A DNA stretch of 64,000 nt, from NCBI RefSeq assembly GCF_002863005.1, contig NZ_PKDG01000004.1, positions 24,446 to 88,445 of the forward strand, read 5' to 3'. Under the pieces are notes generated by a model. It was not told the origin of the DNA, ran no database searches, and was given only the letters and a program-made list of their open reading frames with translations. Numbering within the stretch: position 1 is the stretch's first letter; each line of letters opens with the position of its first letter. This document shows, piece by piece, positions 52,240 through 60,257 of this stretch. A program made the position numbers and the translations under genes. The DNA is from Pseudoxanthomonas sp. (GTDB lineage: Bacteria > Pseudomonadota > Gammaproteobacteria > Xanthomonadales > Xanthomonadaceae).

Positions 52240-53094
52240 GTGAAGACCCCTGCCAGCCTGCTGATGCTGATCGACGAAGGCGTCATCGACGAGGTCCTGC
52301 GCCCGCTCAAGAGCGGCAAGGAGGCGGCCGTCTACGTGGTGCGGTCCGGCGACGACGTGCGTTGCGCGAAGGTCTACAAGGACATGGCGCAGCGCAGCTT
52401 CCAGAAGCGCGCGCAGTACCAAGAAGGCCGCAAGTCGCGCGGCAGCCGCGAGGCCCGTGCGGTCGCCACCGGCAGCCGCTACGGCCGCAGGCAGCAGGAA
52501 GCCGAGTGGAAGAACGCCGAGGTCGACGCCCTGTACCAGTTGCGCGAAGCCGGCGTGCGCGTGCCGGAACCCCATGGCTTCTTCCACGGCGTGCTGGTGA
52601 TGGAACTGGTCACCGACGCCGAGGGCTTCTCCGCCCCGCGCCTGGGCGAAGTGGAGCTGACCCCCGAACAGGCCCGCGCGTACCACGCCATCCTGGTGCG
52701 CCAGGTGGTGCGCATGCTGTGCTGCGGCCTGATCCACGGCGACCTGTCGGCGTACAACGTGCTGGTCGGTCCCGACGGCCCGGTGGTGATCGACTTCCCG
52801 CAGGTGGTCAGCGCCGCCGGCAACAACGCCGCCCGCAGCATGCTGCTGCGCGACGTCAACAACCTCACTGCCTCCCTCGGCCGCTGGGCGCCGGAACTGC
52901 TCGATTCGTGGTACGGCGAGGAAATGTGGGTGCTGTACGAAGCCGGCACGCTGCTGCCGGACACCCCCCTGACTGGCCGGTTCACCCCGGACGAACGCAG
53001 CGTCGACCTCGACGGCGTGCGCGATGCGATCAACGACGCGCGCGAACTGGCCCTGATCCGCCAGCAGGGCCGCGAGGCGCAGGACGAGGATTGA
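52240..53094 (+). CDS. RIO-family serine protein kinase
   Basis: A 284-residue atypical protein kinase. Visible motifs are GKEAAVYVVRSG for the nucleotide loop, CAKVYKD with the ATP-binding lysine, IHGDLSAYNVLV with the catalytic aspartate and VIDFPQ replacing DFG as in RIO1. A basic helical insert (QKRAQYQEGRKSRGSREAR) follows the lysine. The GTG at 52240 is preceded by AAGGA. Bacterial RIO kinases are of unclear function, though eukaryotic homologues act in ribosome assembly. A short acidic tail ends the protein. The gene stands alone, converging with the GGDEF-EAL gene. Confidence 0.9.
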   Translation: MKTPASLLMLIDEGVIDEVLRPLKSGKEAAVYVVRSGDDVRCAKVYKDMAQRSFQKRAQYQEGRKSRGSREARAVATGSRYGRRQQEAEWKNAEVDALYQLREAGVRVPEPHGFFHGVLVMELVTDAEGFSAPRLGEVELTPEQARAYHAILVRQVVRMLCCGLIHGDLSAYNVLVGPDGPVVIDFPQVVSAAGNNAARSMLLRDVNNLTASLGRWAPELLDSWYGEEMWVLYEAGTLLPDTPLTGRFTPDERSVDLDGVRDAINDARELALIRQQGREAQDED

Positions 53095-53149
53095 TCGGGC
53101 ACCAGGTGGAACCGCGGACGCCGGTGCACGGCCACGCACCGCGCCCGCA

Positions 53150-55447
53150 TCAGGCCCTTCGTGCCAGGCGACGCTCGATGTCCGCCATCACGCCTGGCAG
53201 CGCCGCCGCGTCGACGGGCGGCGAGAACCAGTACCCCTGCGCAGCGAAGCAGTGCAGCTTGCGCAGCGCCGTGGCGGTCTCGGCATCCTCCACGCCTTCG
53301 GCCACCACCTGCATGCCCAGCTTGCGTGCCAGGCGGATCGTCGACCCCACGATGGCTGCACTCGCTTCGTGCTTGCGCAGGTTGACGATGAAGCTCTTGT
53401 CCAGCTTCAGTTCCTCCACCGGCATGTCCTGCAGGTACGCCAGCGAGCTGTATCCCGTGCCGTAGTCGTCGATCGACAGCTTCACCCCCTGCGCTGCGAG
53501 CGCATGCAGCGTCGCCAGGCTGGTGGCGGGGTCGGACATCGCGGCCGATTCGGTCACTTCCAGCACCAGCCGGTGCGCCAGCACTTCGGCACGCGCAAGC
53601 TGGCCGCGCACCTCAGAGGACAGCGTGCCGTCCAGCAGGCTGCACACCGACAGGTTCACCGCCACCGTCAACGCCATGCCCGCCCGCTGCCACGCCGCGC
53701 ACTGCTCCAGCGCCAGGTGCAGCACGTACTGCGTGACCTCCGGCATCAGGCCGGTGTGCTCCATCAGCGGGATGAACTGCCCGGGCGGCACCGTGCCCTT
53801 CTGCGGATGCTCCCAGCGCAGCAACGCCTCCACGCCGATCACGCGCATGTCGTGCAGCCTGACCTTGGGCTGGTACTGGAGCCGCAGCTGGCCATCGGCC
53901 AGCGCATCGCGCAGTTCGTTGAGCAGCAGCAGCGTGCGCGGGTCCTGGCGCGGGAGATCCTGCGTGAAGCGGGCGATGCCGTCCTGCTGCTGGCGTGCGC
54001 GGCGCATGCCGAGGGTCGCGCGATGCACCAGCACGCCGGGCTCGTCGCCATCGTCCGGGCCGATGGACAGTCCCATGCTGGCCGCCATCCGCAGCTTTGC
54101 CCCGTCGAGCCAGACGGCATCGCGCAGGGACTCCTGCAGCCGGTGCGCGACGGCGAGCGCCTGCGCCGCGTCCTGCAACGCCGGCATCACCACGCAGAAT
54201 TCGTCCGCGCCCATGTAGACCAGCGCGTCGCGGGACGACAGCGCGACCCGCCAACGGTGCGCGAGTTCGCGCAGCAGCAGGTCGCCGGCAGCGTGGCCGT
54301 ACGCCTCGTTGACCGCACCGAAACGGTCGATGTCGATGACCAGCACCGCGGTCTTCCGGCCGGCGTCCATCGCGCGCGCCACCACGTCCAGCAAGCGGCG
54401 ACGGTTGGGCAGGCCGGTCAGCGGGTCGGTCTCCGCCGCCACCACCAGGGCGTCATGCTGCCGGTCGACCTGGCCACGCAATCCGCGCAGCCGCCACCAC
54501 AACAGCAACGCGGCGGTGCTGATCACCGCGACGACGATGATGGCGGTGGTCACTGCATCCGGCCGTGCGGGCGCCAGCAGGCTCAGGGGCGCCGCCAGCA
54601 TGGCCAGCGCCACGAGCGAGAAGCGACCGGCCGTGCCATCCACGCGGGATGCATCCCGGATCGCCAGCAGGCGATGCCGCGATGGATGCAGCGCCGCGGC
54701 GCCCCAGCAGACGTAGGCCAGCAGCCATAGCGGGAACAGCAGCGTGGGCGGCGTGGCGCCGCCGAAGCTCATCGCATGGTAGACGGCATCGGCGACGGTC
54801 CAGGACACCAGGCCGAGCACCAGCAGCTTCAACGAAGGCGAGCGCGTCTCCGGTGCGCTGGCCAACCACGCCGCCAACGCCAGCAGGCCCAGGTCGGCGA
54901 CCGGATACAGTGTGCGGAAGCGATGCGGCGCGGGGAACGGCGGCGCCTGGTCCAGCGTGGGCTGCACGAACAGCCACCAGCCCAGCAGTCCGGCGCACAG
55001 CAACACCACCACGCCATCGAGCAACCCCTTCCACGCGATCGGCCCACTGGTGCGGTGGCGGATGAAACCGAGCAGCCCCGCCGCGAACGCAGCGGTCGCC
55101 GCGGTGTACAGCGCATCCGCGGCGGAGAGCCCGCGCGCCGACGTGCCGGCCGCATCCATGTCCGATTGCACGAACGCGCCCGCGACGAACAGCGCATGGG
55201 CCGCCGCCACCCACCACCACGGCCCGCGGCGCCGCCCATGCACCTGCGCCGCCCCGATGACCAGGCCGAGGGTGCTCCCGATCAGCAACGTGCCGCCATA
55301 CCAGCGCCACTGGATCAACCCCAGCGCTGCGACGGCCAGCATGAATACCCACCACGCGTGACCCAGTCGCCCGCTCGCAAGCGGAAACCACTCGCGCCGC
55401 GTGGCCGTGATCGCTTCCGCGATGGCGTGACGGCTCATCGGGCGCAT
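53150..55447 (-). CDS. Membrane GGDEF-EAL protein with degenerate GADEF site
   Basis: A 765-residue protein with eight to ten transmembrane helices in the first 320 residues. The GGDEF domain has DIDRFGAVNEAYGH, but the catalytic loop reads GADEF (413-417), losing the second glycine. No RxxD I-site is at the usual spacing. The EAL domain looks complete: EALLRW at 540, DDYGTGYSSL and LKLDKSFIVNL. It is therefore likely a c-di-GMP phosphodiesterase, with the GADEF part perhaps a GTP-responsive regulator. ATG 55447 follows GGAGG; ATG 55438 is an alternative. It converges with the RIO kinase gene. Confidence 0.9.
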   Translation of the reverse strand: MRPMSRHAIAEAITATRREWFPLASGRLGHAWWVFMLAVAALGLIQWRWYGGTLLIGSTLGLVIGAAQVHGRRRGPWWWVAAAHALFVAGAFVQSDMDAAGTSARGLSAADALYTAATAAFAAGLLGFIRHRTSGPIAWKGLLDGVVVLLCAGLLGWWLFVQPTLDQAPPFPAPHRFRTLYPVADLGLLALAAWLASAPETRSPSLKLLVLGLVSWTVADAVYHAMSFGGATPPTLLFPLWLLAYVCWGAAALHPSRHRLLAIRDASRVDGTAGRFSLVALAMLAAPLSLLAPARPDAVTTAIIVVAVISTAALLLWWRLRGLRGQVDRQHDALVVAAETDPLTGLPNRRRLLDVVARAMDAGRKTAVLVIDIDRFGAVNEAYGHAAGDLLLRELAHRWRVALSSRDALVYMGADEFCVVMPALQDAAQALAVAHRLQESLRDAVWLDGAKLRMAASMGLSIGPDDGDEPGVLVHRATLGMRRARQQQDGIARFTQDLPRQDPRTLLLLNELRDALADGQLRLQYQPKVRLHDMRVIGVEALLRWEHPQKGTVPPGQFIPLMEHTGLMPEVTQYVLHLALEQCAAWQRAGMALTVAVNLSVCSLLDGTLSSEVRGQLARAEVLAHRLVLEVTESAAMSDPATSLATLHALAAQGVKLSIDDYGTGYSSLAYLQDMPVEELKLDKSFIVNLRKHEASAAIVGSTIRLARKLGMQVVAEGVEDAETATALRKLHCFAAQGYWFSPPVDAAALPGVMADIERRLARRA

Positions 55448-55760
55448 CCGGCCTCCGCGCGTGTGCGACAGGCGACGACGATCATCACCACGCAGTTCGG
55501 ATCCATCCGCCAGCCTCGGGAGCCTATCGACACAGTCAAAATCTAGCACGCGTGTACGACACGCCCGCATCGCATCGATGAGGTGTTTCGCTTCCTAATG
55601 TGACATGCGCGACTACTGTGACTCGAGATCGCACCGACGCACGGACATGACCCCTGTCTGCGTCATCCGATCAGCGCCACGCACGCCTGGAAGTGATCGC
55701 ATCACATGGCCCTGCCGCACCGGGTCGCGGCCTCGGTTCCGCGGGCCGCGGGTGCACGCA
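55448..55760. other. Intergenic region (313 bp)
   Basis: This stretch upstream of the GGDEF-EAL gene and downstream of the amidohydrolase gene holds no supported gene. It is slightly less GC-rich around 55530-55620 and must contain the GGDEF-EAL promoter. A TAGATT hexamer on the minus strand near 55540 is a possible -10 element, without a convincing -35. No repeat or terminator with a U-tract was seen. Confidence 0.4.
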
Positions 55761-56603
55761 TCAGCGATTGAACAGCGTCAGCGCATTGCCGCTGCGGATC
55801 TTCGCTTTCTCTTCGTCGGTCAGGTCCAGGCGTTCGAACGCGTCGACGGTGCGGCCCAGGCCGATCTGCGGGTAGTCGGAGCCGAGCAGCACGTGGTCGA
55901 GGCCGACGTTGCGCAGGGTCCACAGGAATTCTTCTTCCACCGGCGAATCGGCCACCACCAGCACGGTGGCGGAGATGTCGAAGTAGAGATTCTCGAAGCC
56001 GAAGCCGTCGGCGGTGCGGGCCAGCGCGAGGATGTTCCAGAAGCGGAAGTTCAGGCCGCCGATGTGGGCGAGGATGAACTTCGTCTTCGGCAAGCGCACG
56101 ACCAGGTTGAACAGCTTTTCGCTGTCGCCGGGCAGGATGTTGGCGTTGTCCATCAGCACGGTGAGGCCGAGTTCGCCGGCCTTGCGCACCAGGGTTTCCA
56201 CGCGCGGGTCGGCGATGTCGAAACCCTGGGTGTGGGCGTGGATCTTCAGCACCTTCACGCCGGCGGCAGCCACGCGCGCGAGTTCCGCCACGGCGGCATC
56301 GCCGTCGTACGGGTGCACGGTGGCGATGGGCAGTACGTCGGGATGCGCCGCGGCCAGCGCGATCACGCTGTCGTTGCCGGCACGGATCTTCGCCAGCTCG
56401 CCCTGCCGGGCCTGGTGCGGACCGCCGAACCACATCACGCCGATGCCGGAGAGTTCGAGGCCGGCGACGCGCACGTCGTCGCGGTACTGCCGCAGGGAGG
56501 TCTCGCCGTCGCGCAGGTGTACGTGGACATCGAACACGGGGACCGCCGCCGTCGCGTAGGGCGTGGCAAACAGTAGAAGCATCAGGGCGAGCAAGCGCAG
56601 CAT
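55761..56603 (-). CDS. Exported amidohydrolase (TIM-barrel, amidohydrolase 2-like)
   Basis: A 280-residue precursor with a signal peptide (MLRLLALMLLLFATPYATA). The mature part begins VFDVHVHLRDGE, whose HxH is the first metal-binding pair. KILKIHAH-type (VLKIHAHTQG), FILAHIGG and LLGSDYPQIG supply the remaining histidines and aspartate of the amidohydrolase-2 fold. Members are hydrolases or decarboxylases of small ring compounds. Export is unusual for this group. It precedes a minus-strand secreted protein gene, possibly as one transcription unit. The substrate is unknown. Confidence 0.85.
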   Translation of the reverse strand: MLRLLALMLLLFATPYATAAVPVFDVHVHLRDGETSLRQYRDDVRVAGLELSGIGVMWFGGPHQARQGELAKIRAGNDSVIALAAAHPDVLPIATVHPYDGDAAVAELARVAAAGVKVLKIHAHTQGFDIADPRVETLVRKAGELGLTVLMDNANILPGDSEKLFNLVVRLPKTKFILAHIGGLNFRFWNILALARTADGFGFENLYFDISATVLVVADSPVEEEFLWTLRNVGLDHVLLGSDYPQIGLGRTVDAFERLDLTDEEKAKIRSGNALTLFNR

Positions 56604-56697
56604 CGTCGTCTCACAACATGAGGAAAGGGACACAGGGTGCCACGACACGTTCCGTATCGCGTTCACGCGGCACCGCCTCGCCTCCTCGCACACGCCG

Positions 56698-57786
56698 TCA
56701 GCGGCAGATGAAGAAGCAGCCCAGCATCGACTTGTCCAGGCTCACCTGCATCGCTTCGCCGTCCTTGAGGTGGACGGTCTTTGAGAAGGTGGTGTTCTTC
56801 TTGACGTCCTCGAACCAGTAGGCGACCTGGTCGTTCGAGCCGATGTGCCGGTTGCCGACGTACACATCCGTACGACCCACCACCTCGCTGCGGGTCGCGG
56901 TCTCCTTGTACGAGAAGTCGGCGATCAGCAGATACTCGCCGGGCGGCAGTTTGGTGAAGCGGAAGCCGCCCTGGTCGTCCAGGATGGTGGCGAACATGAA
57001 GTGCTTGGCGATGCGCTCCGGAATCCGGTCCGGCATCTTCTCGCTCTGCTTGACCGTCTCGAACCATTGCTTGAACTCATCGCTCATGTGGATCAGGCCC
57101 ACCCGCTGGCTGCCCTTCGGCGGGTACTGTTTCTTGGCCAGCAGCGCGCCCTTGAAGAACGCGTTACCCGCAATGGACCCGGTGCCCATCAGGCGGATCT
57201 CCGACGTGGCCTCGGCGAGGCTCTTGCCGCCGGTGAAGCGCTTGCCGGCCAGGCAGTCGAGCATCGCGCTGCGCGCCTGGTCCAGCCCGTCGTAGGACAG
57301 GCCGAAGGCGTCCACGCCGTCTACCCGTGCGGTCATGCCGGTCTCCTTAACGCGCATGGAGCCCATGGTCTGCGCCAGGTCGCCGACGGGGATCATGATG
57401 AAGCCGCCGCCCTGGCCGCCGGCGGGCGGCATCAGCGCGCCGCGCATCGTGGCTGGCGGCAGGCCGTCCTGCTGCACCTGCACGCTGACCTCGCGGGCGG
57501 CCGGCGGTGCGGCGATGCGCGGGCCGTGCAGCAGGATGGCGGCCGTCGGCGATTTCGCGGTGGGGCCGACCAGGGCCAGTTGCGACTGGTCCTTTTTCGC
57601 GGACATGAACCGGGCCACGCAGCCCTTGCCGGGCGCGCCCTCCGGCTGCTGCAGGAACCATGCGCCGTCGGCGTTGCGGGTAATCAGGCGGCCTTCGTCG
57701 TCGCCGGGCGTGGCGGCATGCGCGGGAATGCAGACGGTGATGGCCAGAAGGACGATCAGTGCGGAGATGCGGCAGAGGGGCGTCAT
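56698..57786 (-). CDS. Secreted protein of unknown function
   Basis: A 362-residue precursor with a signal peptide (ALIVLLAITVCIPAHA). The mature protein has GGFIMIPVGDLAQTMGSMRVKETG and, near the C-terminus, a beta-sandwich-like LDDQGGFRFTKLPPGEYLLIADFSY. The latter resembles a carboxypeptidase regulatory-like (CarboxypepD_reg) fold. Paired cysteines at the end (GCFFICR) may form a disulfide. I do not recognise the family. Start at 57786 is chosen for the signal peptide; longer in-frame readings extend upstream. It is divergent from the ArsR gene. Confidence 0.65.
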   Translation of the reverse strand: MTPLCRISALIVLLAITVCIPAHAATPGDDEGRLITRNADGAWFLQQPEGAPGKGCVARFMSAKKDQSQLALVGPTAKSPTAAILLHGPRIAAPPAAREVSVQVQQDGLPPATMRGALMPPAGGQGGGFIMIPVGDLAQTMGSMRVKETGMTARVDGVDAFGLSYDGLDQARSAMLDCLAGKRFTGGKSLAEATSEIRLMGTGSIAGNAFFKGALLAKKQYPPKGSQRVGLIHMSDEFKQWFETVKQSEKMPDRIPERIAKHFMFATILDDQGGFRFTKLPPGEYLLIADFSYKETATRSEVVGRTDVYVGNRHIGSNDQVAYWFEDVKKNTTFSKTVHLKDGEAMQVSLDKSMLGCFFICR

Positions 57787-57935
57787 CGTGGTCGTTCCAT
57801 GTCCAGGGTCGACGGAATTGTGAGGCATCCCGCGCTCCCGACGAGGGTCTTTCGTCACGCCGGACAGGTGGGTCCGGCCCAGTGGTTGGTCCGGACGACG
57901 CCTGTGCCGCCCTTTCGCGTCCGGACGGACGATGC

Positions 57936-57966
57936 TTGACACATTTCGATAGTTAGCTAACTATCG
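57936..57966 (+). promoter_or_regulatory. Promoter with perfect palindromic operator for the ArsR gene
   Basis: A consensus -35 TTGACA lies at 57936-57941. Sixteen to eighteen bases downstream the -10 region (TAACTA/AACTAT) is embedded in a perfect 20-bp palindrome at 57947-57966: CGATAGTTAG and its exact complement. The ATG follows at 57971, so transcription would begin at or next to the start codon, and no ribosome site is visible. This predicts a leaderless mRNA and repression by an ArsR dimer occupying the -10 element. Confidence 0.75.
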
Positions 57967-57970
57967 CATC

Positions 57971-58267
57971 ATGAGCCAGGTCTTCCGCGCCCTTTCCGAT
58001 GCTACCCGCCGGCAGGTGCTGCAGTTGCTGCGCCAGGGCCCGATGAGTGCGGGCGAGCTGAGCGATCAGTTCGATGTGTCGAAGCCGACGATGTCGGCGC
58101 ATTTCGCGGTGTTGAAGGAGGCCGACCTGGTGCATGCGGAAAAGGTCGGCAAGTCGGTGATCTATCACTTGAAGCTGTCGGTGCTGGAAGACGCGCTGCT
58201 CGGCTTCGTCCACTCGTTCGGTGCGGGCAAGGCCGCGCCGAAGGCCAAGAAGGAGTCGTCGCGATGA
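57971..58267 (+). CDS. ArsR-family autorepressor (SdpR-like)
   Basis: A 98-residue winged-helix repressor: MSQVFRALSDATRRQVLQLL, then MSAGELSDQFDVSKPTMSAHFAVLKEADLV as the recognition HTH, and KVGKSVIYHLKLSVLEDALL as the wing and dimer helix. No metal-binding cysteine motif (ELCVCDL) is present, so it is not a classic arsenic/metal sensor; SdpR-type autorepressors match better. A basic tail (KAAPKAKKESSR) ends it. Its TGA overlaps the next ATG. The palindrome upstream is the probable autoregulatory operator. Confidence 0.88.
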   Translation: MSQVFRALSDATRRQVLQLLRQGPMSAGELSDQFDVSKPTMSAHFAVLKEADLVHAEKVGKSVIYHLKLSVLEDALLGFVHSFGAGKAAPKAKKESSR

Positions 58268-58644
58268 ACAGAGAAGTGGCTACCAGTCTGGCGTGGGGCA
58301 TCGGCATCGTGATGCTGGCGCTGTGCGCGACGTTCGCTCGCAAGCAGGGTGTGATCGACAGCGAGATGGTCGACCGCATCGTGATGGGGGCGATCGGCTT
58401 GATGGTGGCGTGGTTCGGCAACCAGATGCCGAAGCGGTTCGTACCCAGTGCGCGGGCGCGGCAGGCGCAGCGGGTCGCCGGTTGGTCGATGGCGCTCAGC
58501 GGCCTGGTCTATGCGGGGTTCTGGATCGCGGCGCCGAAGGACGTGGCGGTGATGGGCGGCACGCTGGCGGTGCTGCTGGGTATCGGGGTGACGGTGGCGT
58601 ACTGCCTGTCGCTGCGGAACAGGGCGCGGGTGTCGGGCGCCTGA
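58264..58644 (+). CDS. Small multi-pass membrane protein coupled to the ArsR gene
   Basis: A 126-residue protein with four hydrophobic helices (about 7-23, 38-52, 71-88, 94-113). The loop FGNQMPKRFVPSARARQAQRVAGW resembles the NxxGxRTPWT-like loop of SdpI-family immunity membrane proteins only in position and charge. Translation is coupled by ATGA to the ArsR repressor. That gene order (repressor then membrane protein) matches sdpR-sdpI of Bacillus. Family membership by sequence is not secure. Confidence 0.75.
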   Translation: MNREVATSLAWGIGIVMLALCATFARKQGVIDSEMVDRIVMGAIGLMVAWFGNQMPKRFVPSARARQAQRVAGWSMALSGLVYAGFWIAAPKDVAVMGGTLAVLLGIGVTVAYCLSLRNRARVSGA

Positions 58645-58663
58645 GCCGGCGCACCGGTCGCTT

Positions 58664-58710
58664 CCTTCTCCCCGTGCAGCGGGGAGAAGGTGCCGAAGGC
58701 GGATGAGGGG
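58664..58710. repeat. CCTTCTCCCC hairpin element, copy 1
   Basis: CCTTCTCCCC (58664-58673), a 7-base loop and GGGGAGAAGG (58681-58690) form a perfect 10-bp stem. GTGCCGAAGGCGGATGAGGGG follows in two parts. The same element appears twice near the right edge of the window (63757 onward). It is a dispersed intergenic repeat of xanthomonads and may also terminate the ArsR operon. Confidence 0.8.
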
Positions 58711-58840
58711 CGCTTTTCAGTCGGCCCACGCGACACCCCGCGCAGCCCGGGCAAGTCCGCAGGCCGTACCCGGGGGCGATATCTCAACCTCCCGGATGCG
58801 CTGGTGATGCTTCACTTCTCCGGGCGATGAAGCGGGCGCG

Positions 58841-59371
58841 TCAGTCGCCTGCGCCCGACAGGCACGCCTGCATCCACGAGGCTGCCAGCAACGCGTCGCG
58901 CTGCTCGTCCGCCATCGGCACGGCCTGATAGTCGGCGAAGCAGCTGCCATCGGCACGCGTCAGATCAGCGAGCTTTCCGTCGCAAAGCCGCAGCGGCCTG
59001 TCGATGCGCTGCCACCCTTCTTCGCATTCGGTATCGGTCTCGGAACTTGGACGACCGCAGATGTGCGTACGTCTGGCGTCGGTGGAGGAGATCGCCTGCG
59101 CGATGACTCGGCCTGCGTACGCCTTTCCGGAGGCGAAATGGAACCAGGTTCCGCAGATGCGGTCGCCGCGCTGGAACAGGCGGTAGCGGCTGCACTCTTC
59201 CGGCGATGTCGTGCCTTCGCACGCCTCCCACTCCCCGGCGAAGGCGCTCTCGGTCGCCGTTGTCGGAACCTTCTGCGGTATCACCGCCGTGGCACGGCTA
59301 CCTGCCGGCTCGGCACCGAATCCCGTGCATCCGCCCACGCTCACCACCATCAGCACGATCCAGCTGCGCAT
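58841..59371 (-). CDS. Cysteine-rich putative lipoprotein
   Basis: A 176-residue protein. MRSWIVLMVVSVGGC ends in a lipobox-like SVGGC, so the cysteine at residue 15 may be lipidated. The mature part has eight or more cysteines in EACEGTTSPEECSRYRLF, DRICGTWF, HICGRPSSETDTECEEGW and later, suggesting disulfides. GGGAGGGAG precedes the ATG. No family recognised. It is the last ordinary gene before the repeat-rich accessory zone. Confidence 0.72.
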   Translation of the reverse strand: MRSWIVLMVVSVGGCTGFGAEPAGSRATAVIPQKVPTTATESAFAGEWEACEGTTSPEECSRYRLFQRGDRICGTWFHFASGKAYAGRVIAQAISSTDARRTHICGRPSSETDTECEEGWQRIDRPLRLCDGKLADLTRADGSCFADYQAVPMADEQRDALLAASWMQACLSGAGD

Positions 59372-59450
59372 CCAGACTCCCTCCCGACCGGCGTTACCCC
59401 ATGCTACGACGCCGGAGGCACATGGCGGCGATCCGACCTTCGCGGCCCCG

Positions 59451-59472
59451 TAGGCTGGGTTGCAAACCCAGC
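59451..59472. repeat. GTAGGCTGGGTT palindrome, copy 1
   Basis: GTAGGCTGGGTT, GCA and AACCCAGC form a perfect 8-bp hairpin. The same element recurs at 63940-63962 with loop GATA in place of GCA. REP-like sequence. Confidence 0.75.
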
Positions 59473-59548
59473 TGAGCGCGGCAGGACCGAAGCACACGCC
59501 CCGCCCGGCGCCATACCCGGCCCTTTCGGCCGATGCGCCAGCCGATGT

Positions 59549-59830
59549 GTGAGTAGAACCACCCTCTTCCGCTGACGCATGCACCTCTTTGGTGAAACGT
59601 TGGATGTTTTTCGGTGTCGCGACACCGTTAGTGAGAGAAGAACCACCCTCTGAGGTGGAACGTTGGACCTTAGTGAGAGAAGAAACACCGATTTAGGCGG
59701 AACGTTGGACCTTTTTCGGTCTCGCGACAGCCTTAGTGAGAGAAGAGACACTGTAAGTGTTAGAAGAAACACTCCCGGAGGGTCATGAGAGGCCCTTTTG
59801 GCTGTCGCGAGGATGTTTGTGTGAGAAGAA
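59549..59830. repeat. Imperfect direct repeats of GTGAGAGAAGAA...GGAACGTTGGAC units
   Basis: Four to five diverged units lie head to tail. Each has GTGAGAGAAGAA(A/C)CAC near one end and GG(C/T)GGAACGTTGGACCTT near the other; unit lengths are about 42-80 bases. Clear starts are at 59631, 59673 and 59736, with degenerate ones at 59549 and 59760. Two units carry TTTTTCGGT(G/C)TCGCGAC. No gene is supported here; the reverse strand is open by chance. The spacing is too irregular for CRISPR. They lie just downstream of the RAYT remnant. Confidence 0.7.
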
Positions 59831-59853
59831 GGTGGACCAGGGCCCACCCTACG
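59831..59853. repeat. GGTGGACCAGGGCCCACCCTACG REP copy (RAYT 3' junction)
   Basis: GGTGGACC, AG and GGCCCACC form a near-perfect hairpin (one mismatch) ending in the CCTACG flank shared by the other REPs in this zone. It abuts the point where the RAYT homology ends. Confidence 0.7.
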
Positions 59854-60167
59854 CCCTCCCGGCGAGCGATACGCCGCGATGATCGGCGTTCGTGGATGGG
59901 CAACGCCCGGCTGAAAACCGGATTTGATCTGCGCCCAGCGGTTGGCATTGTCGGCGTCGCCATCAGGCAACTGCCACACGCCATGCAGGTGTGGTCGGGT
60001 AACACCACGATGGCCAGCAGATGGAACGGTCGAAGCGCCCTCGCCGCCCGGAATGCGTCGCGCAGCAGGTCGATGTGTTCGACGAGCAAGCCGCAGTGGC
60101 GCTCCAGCAGGTTCACGGTGAAGAAGTAGGTGCCACCGGGCACCCAGACGCGGCGGTAATTCGACAT
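59850..60167 (-). pseudogene. Decayed REP-associated tyrosine transposase (RAYT)
   Basis: The minus-strand reading begins MSNYRRVWVPGGTYFFTVNL and continues FRAARALRPFHLLAIVVLPDH, the typical N-terminus of RAYT (Y1 transposase of REPs). Just after PDH a 2-base insertion (near 59991) shifts the frame; HGVWQLPDGDADNANRWAQI follows in another frame, restoring the HuH motif DHLH...W. One extra base in an A/T run (59914-59917) returns to the first frame, where SRALPIHERRSSRRIARRE reads on. The homology then stops in a REP palindrome, removing the catalytic-tyrosine half. The gene is therefore broken by two frameshifts and a truncation and is inactive. Confidence 0.82.
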
Positions 60168-60257
60168 GGCGGCAGGGTGCCGGAGGCATCACGCGATACC
60201 GTCGCCGCAGATCCCCCCTCCATGTCGGAGAAGTCCGACCCGCGCAAGCCGCACGCG

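Noticed and set aside
59549..59830. CRISPR-like repeat array
   Set aside because: Unit length and spacing vary, the spacers are themselves related, and no cas genes are nearby.
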